Shown here: positions 31,849-43,284 of the stretch, one piece after another
How positions within the stretch are numbered: position 1 is the stretch's first letter
Layout of the letters: each line of letters starts with the position of its first letter
Origin: Chelydra serpentina
Taxonomy: Eukaryota; Chordata; Testudines; Chelydridae
Direction: 5' to 3'
Length of the DNA: 64,000 bases
Assembly (NCBI GenBank): GCA_037349315.1
Contig: JBAIAC010000026.1
Coordinates: forward strand, 3,720,001-3,784,000
The notes under the pieces: model-generated
Told to the model about the DNA's origin: nothing
Databases searched by the model: none
Seen by the model: the letters and a program-made list of their open reading frames with translations, nothing else
Translations under genes and position numbers: made by a program

Positions 31849-34800
31849 CTTGTGGAGCCGGCCGAGAAGGCAGAGACAGATCCCTCAGAGTTCGAGCTGA
31901 TAAGCCCCGGGAGAGAGACTTTTGGACGGGACTACATTAAAGGTTTCCTGCAAACCGGTTCAGCTTCTGGAGTCCCATACTTAGTGGCTGTCCTCCAGCG
32001 AGCGTCCCAGACCCACTGCAGGCCTCCAGTGGGTGCTTCCATTGAAGGGGACAGTGACCCCATAGGCAGGGGTACGTGGATGAGGAAAGTGAGAGCCCTA
32101 GAGAGCGTCTACATCTGAGTCCGTGGCTCCTAAGAGAGCTGCTGTATGTGAAACCTGCCTCCTTCCAGCTCAGCTCCGTCGGCAGTTTGAGATCAGAGGA
32201 GAGACATCTGAAGAGTGGAAGTTATGCCTCCAATGGGCTCCAGCAAATGCTACAACCTCCCTTACCACCATCCCTATCCTACCTGTGTGATCTCTGCCAC
32301 TGCACATCCACTCAGGCGCCAGGCAAAGAACCACAGCTAGTTATCCAAGAGCAAGAATCCGGAAGAGCACATGCAAGTCTGTGCGTCTGCCACAGGATCA
32401 CGTGGCAGTGGTTTGTGGGAAGCAAGAGAGGGGATTTTGAATCCCAATGCAAAGAGGGTTTGCAGAAGCATTTGGACTGGCCAGGTCTGTCTAAATGTAT
32501 AGCAGCGTCCAACTCTGGGGAGACTGGCCAGGGGAATGAGAGGTCTCACGGGAACCAATGGTAAAGCCACTCGGAATGCAGTGACCGGCAGCACGTGGCA
32601 GGTGTGCCCACCCAGATCCCCACAGAGGGGCCCAGGCAGACCCCGAATCCAGGGAAAGAGGCCCTTGAAGCCCAACATGCCCACTCACCCAGGCTGGGAC
32701 AGGGGAGCAGGACCCAGAGATTGTTCTACCCACATTGGTGCCGCCCCAAGAGAGGGCAGACACTTGCCTAGGCAGAGAGCTAGAGACCTAGACCTCAGCA
32801 GTGCGGGACCCTGCTGCCCCACCAGACTAGCCACTTGCCTCAAGCTCAGCAGCCAACTAGCCTGCAGGATCCCAGGGGCCGGATTCTCCCGGAGTGAGGA
32901 GCAAACACAGCAGGCAGCAGCCTGAACTGCTGTGCCCACTTTGACCCCAGCCCTGCAGACCAGGGGTGGGGCTGGGGAGGGATTGGCCTCAGAGCTCCTG
33001 CACCCCTCCCCATCTAGGAGCTCACAGTCCCACGCCAGGCTCCAAAGCATTCCATCCAGGCCTGGAACCTGCGGGGTAAGGATGTGGCATTCCTCCCCCC
33101 ACTCAGCAGCTGGTGTGAATTAAGACCCTGTGGGCTTAAACCAATTCCTGCTAACAAGCATGAGCAACAACGGATTTACCGGAGTGAGAGCTTAAACGGG
33201 TACAAGGTTCACCCAGCAAATGGTACACACATCCCAGACACGGGGCTGCTTCTCTTCCCTGCCCTGCCTCCGGTGGTAATCTTTTCATTCCAGGCAACCC
33301 ACCAAAAGCCCAAACCAGAGCCGCTTATCGAAGAAACAGACGCACCCTCCGCCAGCCTGGGCGGGAAGCAGCCTCAGAGGCAGGTTCTTTGGTCTCTAGG
33401 TTACCCGGAGCTGCCGCTCGTGCCACAGGTTCAATTTTGCTTTGTCGATCCCTCCTTCCAGCCTTCTGATGATTGCAGTCACGGGACGGGGAGAGAGGGG
33501 TCTGCACATATTTGGATTCCTTTGTTTATTGTGCTTGTGTAACCCACACACCTTGCAGCAGGAGACAAGAACTTCCAGGAATCTGGATTTGCTTGCCTTG
33601 AAGTCAACCCAAATAGCAGCATGATATCTCGCGTGCTCCACTACATACAGCTGAAAGCTCTGCTTTCAAGTGGGCGCCGCAGAAACATTTCCATGCACTT
33701 CCTTTGGTGCTAATGTAGTGCCGACAGGCCTGCTAAATATTCATTGTTTCATGTACATTTCAAGTGAGACGACAACCTAATCCCCCTGGTCTCCGGCTCC
33801 AGTCAGTTACACCGAAAGACAACAAGTGGCTTTGGAATTCTAAACCGAGCTTTTAAACAATGAAACCAGTTTAATCCGATGGGTGCTGGTTTCATTCCAT
33901 GTTTCATTATGTGCACCAGTGCTAGGACAGAGCAAGGAACGCAAGAGTCTGTGCAAGACCGCTAAAGACCAGAAAGGGGATGCGGAGCAGAAGTGCCTCC
34001 AAACGTCCTTTCCAGTTAGGAGGAAGGCCAGACCGGGAAAGCCCCAAATGTCAAGCAAAGTGGTAGCAAACTGATGCTGCCATTAAGATTCTGAAAATCA
34101 GCCTCTTAAGTGGGCAAGTACATGTGCAAAGAGGCATGTGTCAGGTGTGGAAAGTGTGCACTGGATGCATAGACATTTTGCACCCTTATGTCCTAACTTT
34201 ATTATTTGGAGGTTAGCTGACATGCTGCAGATTTTGTGCCACAGGGAATAACTCCACCCTGGCAAGGAAGAGGAACAAGAGTGACGTACGGGTCTGTCCA
34301 TCCTTATGAAACAGGACTGTGTCCAGACACAGATTGCTAACAAAAGACCTCATCCCTTGGGCAGAGACGCTCACACACAGCCAAGCATCTAGGAATCTTG
34401 TGTACACACAAGGCGCTAGGCAGCTGGACAGTCCTCCCATGTAGTAATTAAGACAAGCAGCGTTTGCTGAATCATATTTAAGGAGAGTTTGACTTGCTCC
34501 ATGCAGGATGATTTTGGCAGCAACTCACTTTAAGCAGCTACTATTTCAAGGGGACGCTCCTTGTAACTCGTGTTACACAACTGGATATTGTGGACAGCAT
34601 CAAGGAGCTCCATCAAGTCTTGCAGATTTCTATCCTCCTTGTTTATAGCTCCCCTCCCAGATGGAGTCAAGAAGCCCAGAAGCAGGTGGCTCTTTGGAAG
34701 TATTCGGACACACCTGCCCTTCCCAAAACCATACATGCTCCTTCCTGTCCCCTCCCGCCATGCTAACCCAGATATTGCCCACCAAGCTTCAGGTTTATGG

Positions 34801-35396
34801 TGAGCTCTACTTGAACAGTGCCATGCAGTTGATGATCCAGAAACCAGGACTCTAAGAAGTTCAGTTACACTCCCTCGGTATGCTCCCTTGTCCCACACAG
34901 TCTGCATGCTCCGACTACGGAGCCATTGATAGGCTGCAATGTAACACTACTTTATTTCTGAGAATTCAGAACACCACACAAGAAACTACAGGGAAACAAA
35001 ACAGGCTGCTCCCTAAAACAGGGAGGCACAACTCAGCTCACCTTACTCTATGCTGTATGTCTGCAGATTGACTGCTGCTAGGCCCAGGACGAACGCTTCC
35101 CTACAGAGGCCCCTTGCCGGCAAGCAGGACCATGAAAACCCTGGAATTTAGAGTGACATTCTACAATTTTAACATATCACAACTGGTGCCCCCAAAAATG
35201 CCTGTTCAAAATCTTTTGACAGAAGTAGTGTTGGCATGTTTAGAAGCTTCCTGAAAGGAGTGGGAATGGAGGAAGGAAATGTTGTGGTGTTTTGGTTTCC
35301 AGAAATAAGAAATGAAACCAACTTTTTTGTGATTTTAGATTCATCATCTTTAAAAAAAAAAAAAATTTAGTAGTGCAAGAAAACAAGGAAAAACAT
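31849..35396. other. Long stretch without a recognised gene or repeat
   Basis: Overlapping frames of 115-162 residues exist near 32076-32925 and 33084-33542 on both strands without domains. 33640-33900 is moderately AT-rich and might hold conserved non-coding sequence. An A run lies at 35353-35365. Confidence 0.4.
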
Positions 35397-35455
35397 GGGG
35401 GCTGGACTCAATGACCTCTCGAGGTCCCTTCCAGCCCTAGAATCTATGAATCTAT
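35397..35455 (+). mobile_element. CR1 tail fragment
   Basis: 'ggggctggactcaatgacct' and 'gaggtcccttccagcccta' followed by 'gaatctatga' repeats are the last about 60 bp of a CR1 3' end. Confidence 0.8.
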
Positions 35456-35539
35456 GTGTTCCACTTAGAACAAAAAGATGCCCCAAAAGCCACAATTGAG
35501 GAAGATGTCCTTACTGACCTGGTTTAGAGGGGAAGGGAA

Positions 35540-37380
35540 GGCAGCTGTAAAAATAGATGAAGAAAGGGGAAGTTGATGATAATTAATATAAAGCAGAAAT
35601 CAGGACTAGTAGAAAATTGATAAGGGAAGCAAAGGAACAAAGGTGAAATCTATGTCCAGAGTTAAGGACAATAAGGAGTTTTTAAAATATATTAAGAACC
35701 AAAAGAATACTGAATACAGTATTGGACTATTATTAGATAGAAGTGGTACAATTATCAATAATAATGCAGAAAAGGCAGAAGCACTCAATAAATATTCCTG
35801 TTCTGTATTTCAGGAAAAACATATGGCACTAACACTCTTTCCATCCACCATGAAATCTCTGGAGGATGTTAAACAGAAGCTGCTAAAGTTAGACCTTTTT
35901 TAATCAGTAGGTCCAGATTACTTGCACCCAAGAGTTTTTAAAGAGCTGGCTAAAGAGCCCAGTGGACCATCAATGCTGATTTTCAATAAGTCTTGGAGCA
36001 CTGAGGTAGACTGGAAGAAACTTACTGTTCTGGAAGTATTTCAAAAAAGTAAATGAGATGACCTGGGTAATTATAGACCTGTCAGCCTGATGCGGACCCT
36101 GGGCAAGATAATGGAGCAGCTAATATGGGACTCTATTAATAAAGAATTAAGGAAGGTGCTGTAATTAATGCCAATCACATGGGTTGATGGACAATTTGAT
36201 ATTTTTTAATGAGATTACAAGTTTGTTTGATATAGGTAATAGCATTGACGTAATATACTTAGACTTCTGTAAGGTGTTTGACATGGTACCACATGACATT
36301 TTAATTAAAAAACTAAAATGATATAAAGTTAACATGGCCCACATTACATAGATGAAAAACTGGCTAACTGATAGGTCACAGAATGCAACTTTAAATGGGG
36401 AATCATCATTGACCAGGTGTGTTTGCAGAGGAGCGCCGCGAGGATCAGTTCTGGTCCCTGTGCTATTTAATATTTTTAACAATGAACTGGAAGAAAACAA
36501 AATCATCACTGATAAAGTCTGCAGATGACACAAATTGGGGGAGTGAAATAATGAAGACAACAGATCACTGAATCACTTGGTAAAGTGGGCGCAAGTAAAC
36601 AATATGCATTTTAATACAACTAAATGTAAACATATACATTAGGAACAAAGAGTATAGACCATACTTACAGGATGGGGAACTTTAGCCTGAGAAACAGTGA
36701 TCTGAAAAAAGATTTGGGGATTGTGGTGGATAATCAGCTGAATATGACACTGGGACCAAAAGAGCTCACGCGACCCTGGGATACATAAACAGGGGAAATC
36801 TGAAGTTGGAATAGAGAAGTTATTTCATCTCTGTATTTGGCTCACATGTGACAGCTGCTAGAATACTGTGTCCAGTTCCGAGTGCTCACAATCCAGGAAG
36901 GATGTTGATAAATTGGCGAGGGTTCAGAGAAGAACACAAGAATGATTAAAGGATTAGAAAATATGACCTTATGGTGATCAACTCAAGGAGGTCAGTCTAT
37001 TTAGTTTAACAAAGAGACGGTAAAGGGGATGATTTGATTATAATCTACAAGTAGCTACATGGGGAACAACGATTTAATAATGGGATCTTCAATCTAGTAG
37101 AGAAAGGTATCACACGAGCCAATGGCTGGAATTTCAATCTAGACAAATTCAGACTGGACATAAGGTGTAAATTTTTAACGGTGAGTGTAATTTTATCATT
37201 GGAACAATTTACCAAGGGTTGTGGTGGATTCTCTATAACTGACAATTTTTAAAATCAAGACTGGATTTTTCTAAAAGATCCGCTGTAGGAATTATTTTGG
37301 AGAAGGTCACTGGACCTGCATTACACAGGAGGTCAGAGCAGATGATCACAATGGACCCTTCTGGCCTTGGAATCTATGGG
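35540..37380 (+). mobile_element. CR1 LINE, 5'-truncated, with RT and 3' end
   Basis: The copy starts in the linker region, carries the reverse transcriptase and C-terminal region, and ends in the 3' UTR ('ttacacaggaggtcagagca', 'cttctggccttggaatctat'). It is about 1.8 kb long, with frameshifts and stops throughout. Confidence 0.9.
35590..37230 (+). pseudogene. CR1 ORF2 reverse transcriptase pseudogene
   Basis: Recognisable pieces in order: 'REAKEQR' and 'NKEFLKYIKNQKNTE' (linker), 'YRPVSLMRTLGKIMEQL' (reverse-transcriptase block near 36070-36125), 'VIYLDFCKVFDMVPHD' (block A, about 36250-36297; the aspartate of YLDF is kept), 'GAPRGSVLVPVLFNIF' (block B, Q changed to R and LGP lost), 'SADDT' (block C at 36521-36529; both catalytic aspartates kept) and 'LLEYCVQF'. 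The pieces lie in different frames, so several indels have occurred. The conserved tail 'FRLDIRCKFLT' lies near 37148-37180. Confidence 0.88.
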
Positions 37381-37818
37381 GGGAAATGCCCTTCCCCAGT
37401 GCAAAGCCCCCAGAAAGACCCACATTTTCAGGTTTCCAGATTCCCAGAATGAAACGACCTTTTGTATCCAAACCAAAAATTTTCTTGTCAGAAAAACAAA
37501 TGTAGTCAAAACATTTTCCTCCCCCTGGGTGGAAAATGTCAATTTTGAGAAAGCCACATTTTCTGGTGGGGGGTTTGGACCAAAAGAGTAGAGCTGTTCT
37601 AGTCACGACAGAACCAGGCCACAGAAGACAGCCCCCTGTTTCTCCTGGAATACCGAGCTGAGAAGATCTTTGCAGCGAGGCACAGGTGGCCCTTGCTAGA
37701 GAGCTGCCTTCACTTTTCAACAGCTTTGAGAAGGCCGGTGTTAGGCCGAACAAGCTTACCTAGGAACCTATATTTCAGGAAGTAAGAGGATTCTGTGCAA
37801 GAAAGGGCGAAGGTGAGG
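37381..37818. other. No gene or repeat recognised
   Basis: A minus-strand opening of 135 residues (37346-37753) overlaps the CR1 end and shows no domain. Confidence 0.4.
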
Positions 37819-37826
37819 GGCACCAC

Positions 37827-38354
37827 CAGGGCCGGTGCAAGGAAGTTTCCCGCCCTAGGCGAAATTTCCTTGCACCAGCCCTGCGCCCCCCCACCCCCGG
37901 CAGCAAGCTCCCCCACCCGCAGCAGGAGGCTCCCCATCCCCCCTGCGGCGGCTCCCCACCCCCTCACCCACGGCAGCTCAGCTCCCCCGCCCGCAATAGC
38001 CGGCTCCCCACCTCCCCACTCGCAGCAGCTCAGCCCCCCTGCCCAGGGGCCGCGGCAGCCTCCCCCACCGCTGAGAGTCGCCCCTTGCCTCCACGCTCAG
38101 CCGCTCAGGGAGGCAGGAGGCAGCCGCGGCGAGCCGCCCGCAAAGCCCTGCTAATCCCCACCGGCACGGCAATAGCCCTTGCCACAGCAGGGCTTCACGA
38201 GCAAGCGGGCAGCTGCCTCCTGACTCCTGGCTCCACGCTCGAGCCGGGAGGCAGGAGGCAGCCGTCCGCCGCCAAGGGCGGCGAAATGCCACCCCCCAAA
38301 ATCCTGGCGCCCTAGGCGACCACCTAGGGTCGCCTAGTGAAAGCGCCGGCCCTG
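37827..38354. mobile_element. hAT element (GGGCCGG family) with terminal mini-palindrome
   Basis: The tips are CAGGGCCGGTGCAAGG (left) and 'gcgccggccctg' (right). Flanks ggcaccac (37819-37826) and ggtaccac (38355-38362) agree at 7 of 8 bases. The right subterminal 'ggtcgcctagtga' equals, in inverse, the left end of the elements at 41143 and 56881, so this copy is inverted relative to those. The first 57 bp (37827-37883) form a palindrome with complete tips at both ends. The interior is C-rich with repeats of 'ccccacccgcagcagg' type. Confidence 0.88.
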
Positions 38355-38362
38355 GGTACCAC

Positions 38363-38789
38363 CGGGTTGTTGATGCGCTAGCACTCTGCTCATCCCATTC
38401 TTGTTCTGCAGACCACACTGGAGAGCAGATCCTTCTGCTCTCACTCCTGCAGGAGCTAAGCTGACATTCCATTGACTACTATGGGTCCGTGGACCCTAAT
38501 TTTAGAACCACCGTGCAAGAGAACACTAGCTAGTAAGTGCAGGCATGGCTAGGACATCTGTTATGTTGAGACAGCCCCTTTAAGGCGAGGGGTTGCCTGG
38601 GCTGTCTCCAGACAGGGCACGTGGAGAGGGGACAGCTGGCTAAGCATCATGTGACTGCCTGCTGGAGGCTGCATTAGAGGAATGCTTCTGACTTACTCTT
38701 GGGACGATGACTGTTGAGGTAGGGCAGCGGGAAGTCCCTCAATGAGGGCCTAGCAGGAGGCATCTAGGAAAGGATGCGGGGGGAGAGAT
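38363..38789. other. No gene or repeat recognised
   Basis: Nothing identified between the hAT element and the CR1 tail. Confidence 0.4.
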
Positions 38790-39452
38790 TGTCAACACTT
38801 TGGAGGATAAAGCTAAAATTCAGAGGGATCTTGATAAATTGGAGAATTGGGCCATCGACAAAATGAAATTCAGCACAAATGTAAGGTGCTATAGTCTGGT
38901 CACCCTACATGCAGGTCACGGGAGGTGACCTCAGCGCTGGTTAGGCCTCAGCTGGAGTACTGTGTCCAATTTTGGTCACCAATGTATAGAAAAGATGTAG
39001 AGAAACTAGAAAGGATCCAGAGGTGAGCAACAAAGATGATCAAAGGGATGGAATGCAAGTCCTATGAGCAAAGGCTGAAGGAACTGGGTAGGTTTAGTTT
39101 GGAAAAGAGGAGATGGGGGGGGGGGGGGGGAGAGAGAGAGATGATAGCGGTCTTCAAATACTTGAAAGGCTGCCATAAAAAAGATGGAGAAAACTTGTTC
39201 TTTTGCCACAAGAGGCAATGGTTCAAACTACAGCACAGTAGATTTAGATTAAATTTTAGGAATAAACTTCCTAACTGAAAGAACAATAGGACAATGGAAC
39301 AGAGGCCTAGGCAAGTTGTGGAACCTCCTCCATTGGAGGTTTTCAAAGGAGGCTGGAGCCATCTGTCTTGGATGGTTTAAACCCAACAAATCCTGCATCT
39401 TGGCAGGTGGTTAGACTAGATGACCCTTGGGTCCCTTCCAACCCTATGATGC
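38790..39452 (+). mobile_element. CR1 3' end with ORF2 C-terminus
   Basis: The stretch has 'cagctggagtactgtgtcca', 'gaaaggatccagaggtgagc', 'agcaaaggctgaaggaactg', 'cttcaaatacttgaaaggct', then the tail 'tagactagatgacccttggg' and 'cccttccaaccctatgatgc'. A 16-base G run (39114-39130) interrupts a conserved segment. Part of the coding region near 38880-38930 has been replaced by unrelated sequence. Confidence 0.85.
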
Positions 39453-40288
39453 TAAGTTTCATTGCTCCTACAAAACCCAGAACTTCACTGCACACTGCAT
39501 CATCTGCTACATTTTATTTATCAGCTATATACACATATACGCAGATCCAGAGCATTCCGCTCACAGCCAGCCAAGGGGAAGGGTTCTGTTTTCCATTACT
39601 TTAAGATTGTTTCGATGTCTCCTTGACTGAATAAAGCCACCCTATACAGGACCATGGACTCCAATCCCAATCCAGATTGGGCACTCAGTTATCCCTCCCT
39701 CTTCATGTAACACAAGTTTGCTACTACAAGATTAGGTTTTATATGGTAGGTAAATTATATAGCAAATAACCCAATGTTATAGGAGGTAACAAGTCAACTA
39801 TTGTGACAGCAGAAACTACATAGACAGCTGTGCCATTCATTATACACACACATAGCAACAGCTCACCACAGCCATGAGCCAGGGGATGTGTCAGAGACCG
39901 CAAGCCAGGACCGTAGGGGTAGCCCCTGCTATCTGCAGACAGAGGCATTCCCCCCTAGAGCCTATTCCACTCCTAGATTTCTCCCCAGAGCTGTTAGAGG
40001 TAGGAATGAGCAATCCCAGATCACACAGTGGCGTTCTAGGGGTCTGACTTCACTGCACAGTTCTCTGTCGCACGAGAGCAGCCCAGCTGTGAACCGCATG
40101 AATCCCGGCACGTATGCCACAGCTTGAGTGTGGAGCTAGGACTTTTAGGGGCCTAGCCCATGATTCTTTCCAGCAGGCTGAGCTGCTCTGATTTTTCCCC
40201 AGTGCATTGTGGGACAATGTGTCTGTCCTTTCTGGGCACAGGGAGAGGGGGAATTCTGGGAAGGCACTGGAAGACTAGGGCACTCGCC
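39453..40288. other. No gene or repeat recognised
   Basis: Short frames only. Confidence 0.4.
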
Positions 40289-40437
40289 GGCGTCCACACT
40301 GCAGAGTGGTCACATTAGCAGCTGACGAGTTGTGCTTGCTTAGCCTACTACCCCTGCCAAGGCAACCACCGCACTCAAACAGAGGCGCTGTGTGTGTCGA
40401 CGAGATTCAGGTTAACACTCTGCAGTGAAGACAAGCC
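40289..40437. mobile_element. MITE-like inverted-repeat element
   Basis: The left end 'ggcgtccacactgcagagtg' and right end 'cactctgcagtgaagacaag' (then 'cc') are inverted repeats agreeing at about 20 of 26 bases. The 149-bp unit has no coding capacity. The ends resemble the 'ggcttgtctacactgc' style termini of Harbinger-type MITEs, but no clear 3-bp duplication is present. Confidence 0.6.
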
Positions 40438-41134
40438 TGAAACAGGAAGCGGATGCTGTGTCAAACTTCATTCTCCCCATGATGATCAATTCCCTTTTCT
40501 CCTTTGGTGCCCGCTGTGCTTGGCAGGACTGGGGGCTGCCTAATTGGGGCCTGCTAAGCTCCCCATTCATTCTTCATCACAAGACCCTGCATGATCTGTG
40601 CGGGCAGCTACGGAGCCAGGCTGTGGGCGGGCAGCTTCGGACATAGCAATGTGTAAGGGGTGGGGGGGGGAAGAGAGAAAGAGTTATGGTAAAATCCTGT
40701 CATGTGACAGATCAGCAATGGCTCAAACAGCTCCCAGGCTAGGAAAAAACAGATATAGGTCACACTGGAGCAGACACTCACTCACTCCCTGCCATGGCGA
40801 ATATCTACAGCTGCTGGGATTCAGCTCTGCGGTGAACTGAATCTAAAGGGGCATCCGTACAAACAAGAGAAGGAACAGTTTTGTCATCAGTGAGTCATGA
40901 GGAACCTGATCATGAGAACAAGGACAGACAGACAGACAGACACACACACACACACGAATTTCTCAAATAGCCTTGAGCGAAACCTCCCCCGCCCCCCATA
41001 TACACAACAGGAGGCTGGGTGAGCATCTCAGTGGTTCATGCTCCGAGCCGGACAGAAAGGAAAGCAAGAGGATAGACCCCCCCAGCCAGACGAGATGGTG
41101 ACACTGCGCTGGCTTTACCTAGTCATTTTCAGAG
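40438..41134. other. No gene recognised
   Basis: Apart from the microsatellite at 40922-40956 nothing is recognised. Confidence 0.4.
40922..40956 (+). repeat. Compound microsatellite (GACA)n(CA)n
   Basis: Five GACA units run directly into about eight CA units. Confidence 0.97.
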
Positions 41135-41142
41135 GGCACGGC

Positions 41143-41409
41143 GAGGGCTGGCGCACCCACTAGGCGACCCTAGGCTGAGCCGGGGGGACGGCAGGGAGCC
41201 GGGGGGGGGGGGGGGGGGGCGCGGCTGGCCGCGGCTGCCTGCCGCCCTCCCAGCTCTGTGGCTGAGCCGGGAGCTGGGGGGGTGCCACCGCAGGGGGGTG
41301 GGAGGACTGGCTACCGTGGGGGGGGGCGGTGTTAGCTGGGGGCGGGGGGACGCAGGGCTGGAGCAAGGAAGTTTAGCCTAGGGCGCAAAACTTCCTTGCA
41401 CCAGCCCTG
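41143..41409. mobile_element. hAT element (GGGCCGG family), 267 bp, with terminal hairpin
   Basis: The left tip 'gagggctggcgcacc' continues into 'cactaggcgacc'; the right tip is 'cttgcaccagccctg'. The 8-bp duplication ggcacggc is perfect (41135-41142 and 41410-41417). The right 57 bp (41353-41409) form a palindrome: a 22-base arm beginning 'cagggctggagcaaggaa' pairs with the terminal arm with one mismatch. A 17-base G run and C-rich repeats fill the interior. Confidence 0.9.
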
Positions 41410-41673
41410 GGCACGGCTGTTGCCTCCGAACAGCTAAATACTAAAATAGTTCCCTCCATGTCCTCAGTGATGGAGAACTGGCTGGATTTTGGAGGGCAGC
41501 TTCTAGCCTGCAGGAAGCGCAACACAGGGGAACCCCTGGATTCACCCTAGTAGCAGCAGGCAGCTCGTCACTGGTCCAACTTCAAGCCCAGATACTGAGG
41601 TTTGAGGGGGGGGGGGGAGTGGGAGTTGATGGCAGCACATGCATGCGCCTCTCTCTGCTGGGGAACAAGGGAT

Positions 41674-42229
41674 CAGGGCCGTAACGAGGGCGAAGCGAGT
41701 GAGGCACTCGCCTCGGGGCGCACTGCTGCCAGGGGCGTAAAAGCCTGCTGCCAGGGGCGCGCCCGTCCTCCCCCGCTGCCGAAGCCGCCCCCGCTTACCT
41801 GCGGGAGTTCCGCCGGTGTGTGTGGAGAAGGCCCCCGCCGCCGAATTGCCGCCGAAGCCACGGCACCGGCGGACCTCCCGCAGGTAAGCGGAAGCGGCTT
41901 CGGCGGCAGGGCGGAAGTGCTGCTAATAATACCCTCCGCCGAAGCCGCCCCCACTTACCTGCGGGAGGTCCGGCGGTGCCGTGGCTTCGGCGGCAATTCG
42001 GCGGCGGGGGCCTTCTCCACACACACCGGCGGAACTCCCGCAGGTAAGCGGAAGCGGCTTCGGCGGCTGCTAAAAATAGCCTCCGTCGAACTGCCGTCAA
42101 AGCTGCTTCCGCTTGCCTGCGGGAGGTCCGCCGGTGCTGCGGCTTCGGCGGCAATTCGGCGGAGGGTAAGAGCCCCTAGGAATTTCTGCGCCTCTGTCTC
42201 GGGTGCAGAAATCCCTAGTTACGGCTCTG
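41674..42229. mobile_element. hAT element with perfect 78-bp inverted arms
   Basis: The tips CAGGGCCGTAACGAGG and 'ctagttacggctctg' are inverted repeats. The 8-bp duplication caagggat is perfect (41666-41673 and 42230-42237). The interior is built from inverted copies of one GC-rich unit: 41791-41868 and 41974-42051 are exact reverse complements over 78 bp, and a further diverged copy lies at about 42105-42165. Each unit carries the word 'cccgcaggtaagcg' in one orientation or the other. The open frames of 227 and 119 residues are by-products of the repeat. Confidence 0.93.
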
Positions 42230-42671
42230 CAAGGGATGGTCGACTCCTGCCATTGGAGTTCACATGGTGGCAACCGACCAGCTAGAGCCAGGGCTCCCAA
42301 ACTCCCCCATCACAGCTTCCTTGTGGTGCTCCTCCCGGCACTGTTCGTTTGTACATCCCAATGGGCTAGGTCCAGCCACATGGGGGCAGGAAGCTCCAAC
42401 CCCTTCCTCCCAGAGAGGATCCCACCACCCACATGCAAGCACAAAGCCTCGTGTCATGGGCTAGAGAAACTCGCCCCCACCCCCAACCGTTCTCACTGTC
42501 CCGCAGGCATCCTCTGGTGGCAAAGCGAACACGAACGGCACAGCCACCGAGAGCAGGGTTACGCGGCTTGTATCTTCTCGTCTAACCATCACTCCTAGAC
42601 CAGAGAAGGGGCAGAATCTCACCTGGCCGCACTTCCAAAGAACAGGAGCTAGCCTGAGACCCAGCTTCAAT
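42230..42671. other. No gene or repeat recognised
   Basis: Short overlapping frames between the hAT element and an inverted CR1 tail. Confidence 0.4.
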
Positions 42672-42840
42672 CATAAGAACGGCCAGACTGGGTCAGACCA
42701 AGGGTCCATCTAGCCCAGTGTCCTGTCTTCTGACAGTGGCCAACGCCAGGCGCTCCAGAGGGAATGAAAAGAACAGGGAATCATCAAGTGATCCATCCCT
42801 CATTCCCAGCTTCTGGCTCACTTCCAGCTTCTGGCAAACA
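42672..42840 (-). mobile_element. CR1 3' UTR, minus strand
   Basis: 'cataagaacggccagactgg', 'gtcagaccaagggtccatct' and 'aatcatcaagtgatccatcc' are the inverse of the CR1 3' UTR seen at 59250-59335. Confidence 0.9.
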
Positions 42841-42847
42841 GGCTGCT

Positions 42848-42965
42848 CTGCCACAAGACGTCCTTAGGCAAGTCACTTAGTCCGTTCCTCACTTTCCTCA
42901 TCTGTGCAAGGGGGATAATAGCACGTTCCTCCTCCCAGGCAGGTTGTGAGGATACGTGCTCTGAG
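42848..42965 (+). repeat. MIR SINE
   Basis: 'aggcaagtcacttagtccgt', 'cctcactttcctcatctgtg' and 'gggggataatagcacgttcc' followed by 'caggcaggttgtgagga' give the classic MIR order. Confidence 0.8.
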
Positions 42966-43144
42966 GAGGCACAGATACTACGGTGAGTAGAGACTCATTG
43001 GAACTTCCTGCTGCAGACTCTGCAATGGGCAAGGTGCCAGCCCTGTCCAGCACAGCACAGAGCATGATGCGCTCTGGCCATCCCTGGCCAGAGGATGGCC
43101 CCGAGGAACATTGCCAGCTGGCAAGGTCAGAACACCCCCACAGC

Positions 43145-43265
43145 AGAGCAGAGCCAGGGGCTGAGCAGTGAGCACCCCCCAGCACATTGGAAAGTTGGCG
43201 CCTGTAGCTCCAGCCCTGGAGTTAGTGCAGCATATGGCTCTGGAGCCACAGGTTGGCCACCCCTG
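43145..43265 (-). mobile_element. hAT (Charlie-like) end, minus strand
   Basis: On the minus strand it starts CAGGGGTGGCCAACCTGTGG then 'ctccagagccatatg' and 'ggagctacaggcgccaac', the known start of a Charlie-like hAT family. The other terminus is absent. Confidence 0.7.
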
Positions 43266-43284
43266 CACCAGGGACTGGAAGGGT

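Noticed and set aside
38893..38907. 'agtctggtcaccctac' resembling the hAT tip at 8613-8627
   Set aside because: Only one end of about 15 bases is present, with no second terminus or duplication.
41602..42285. 227-residue frame
   Set aside because: It covers the inverted-repeat hAT element at 41674; the peptide repeats mirror the DNA repeats.
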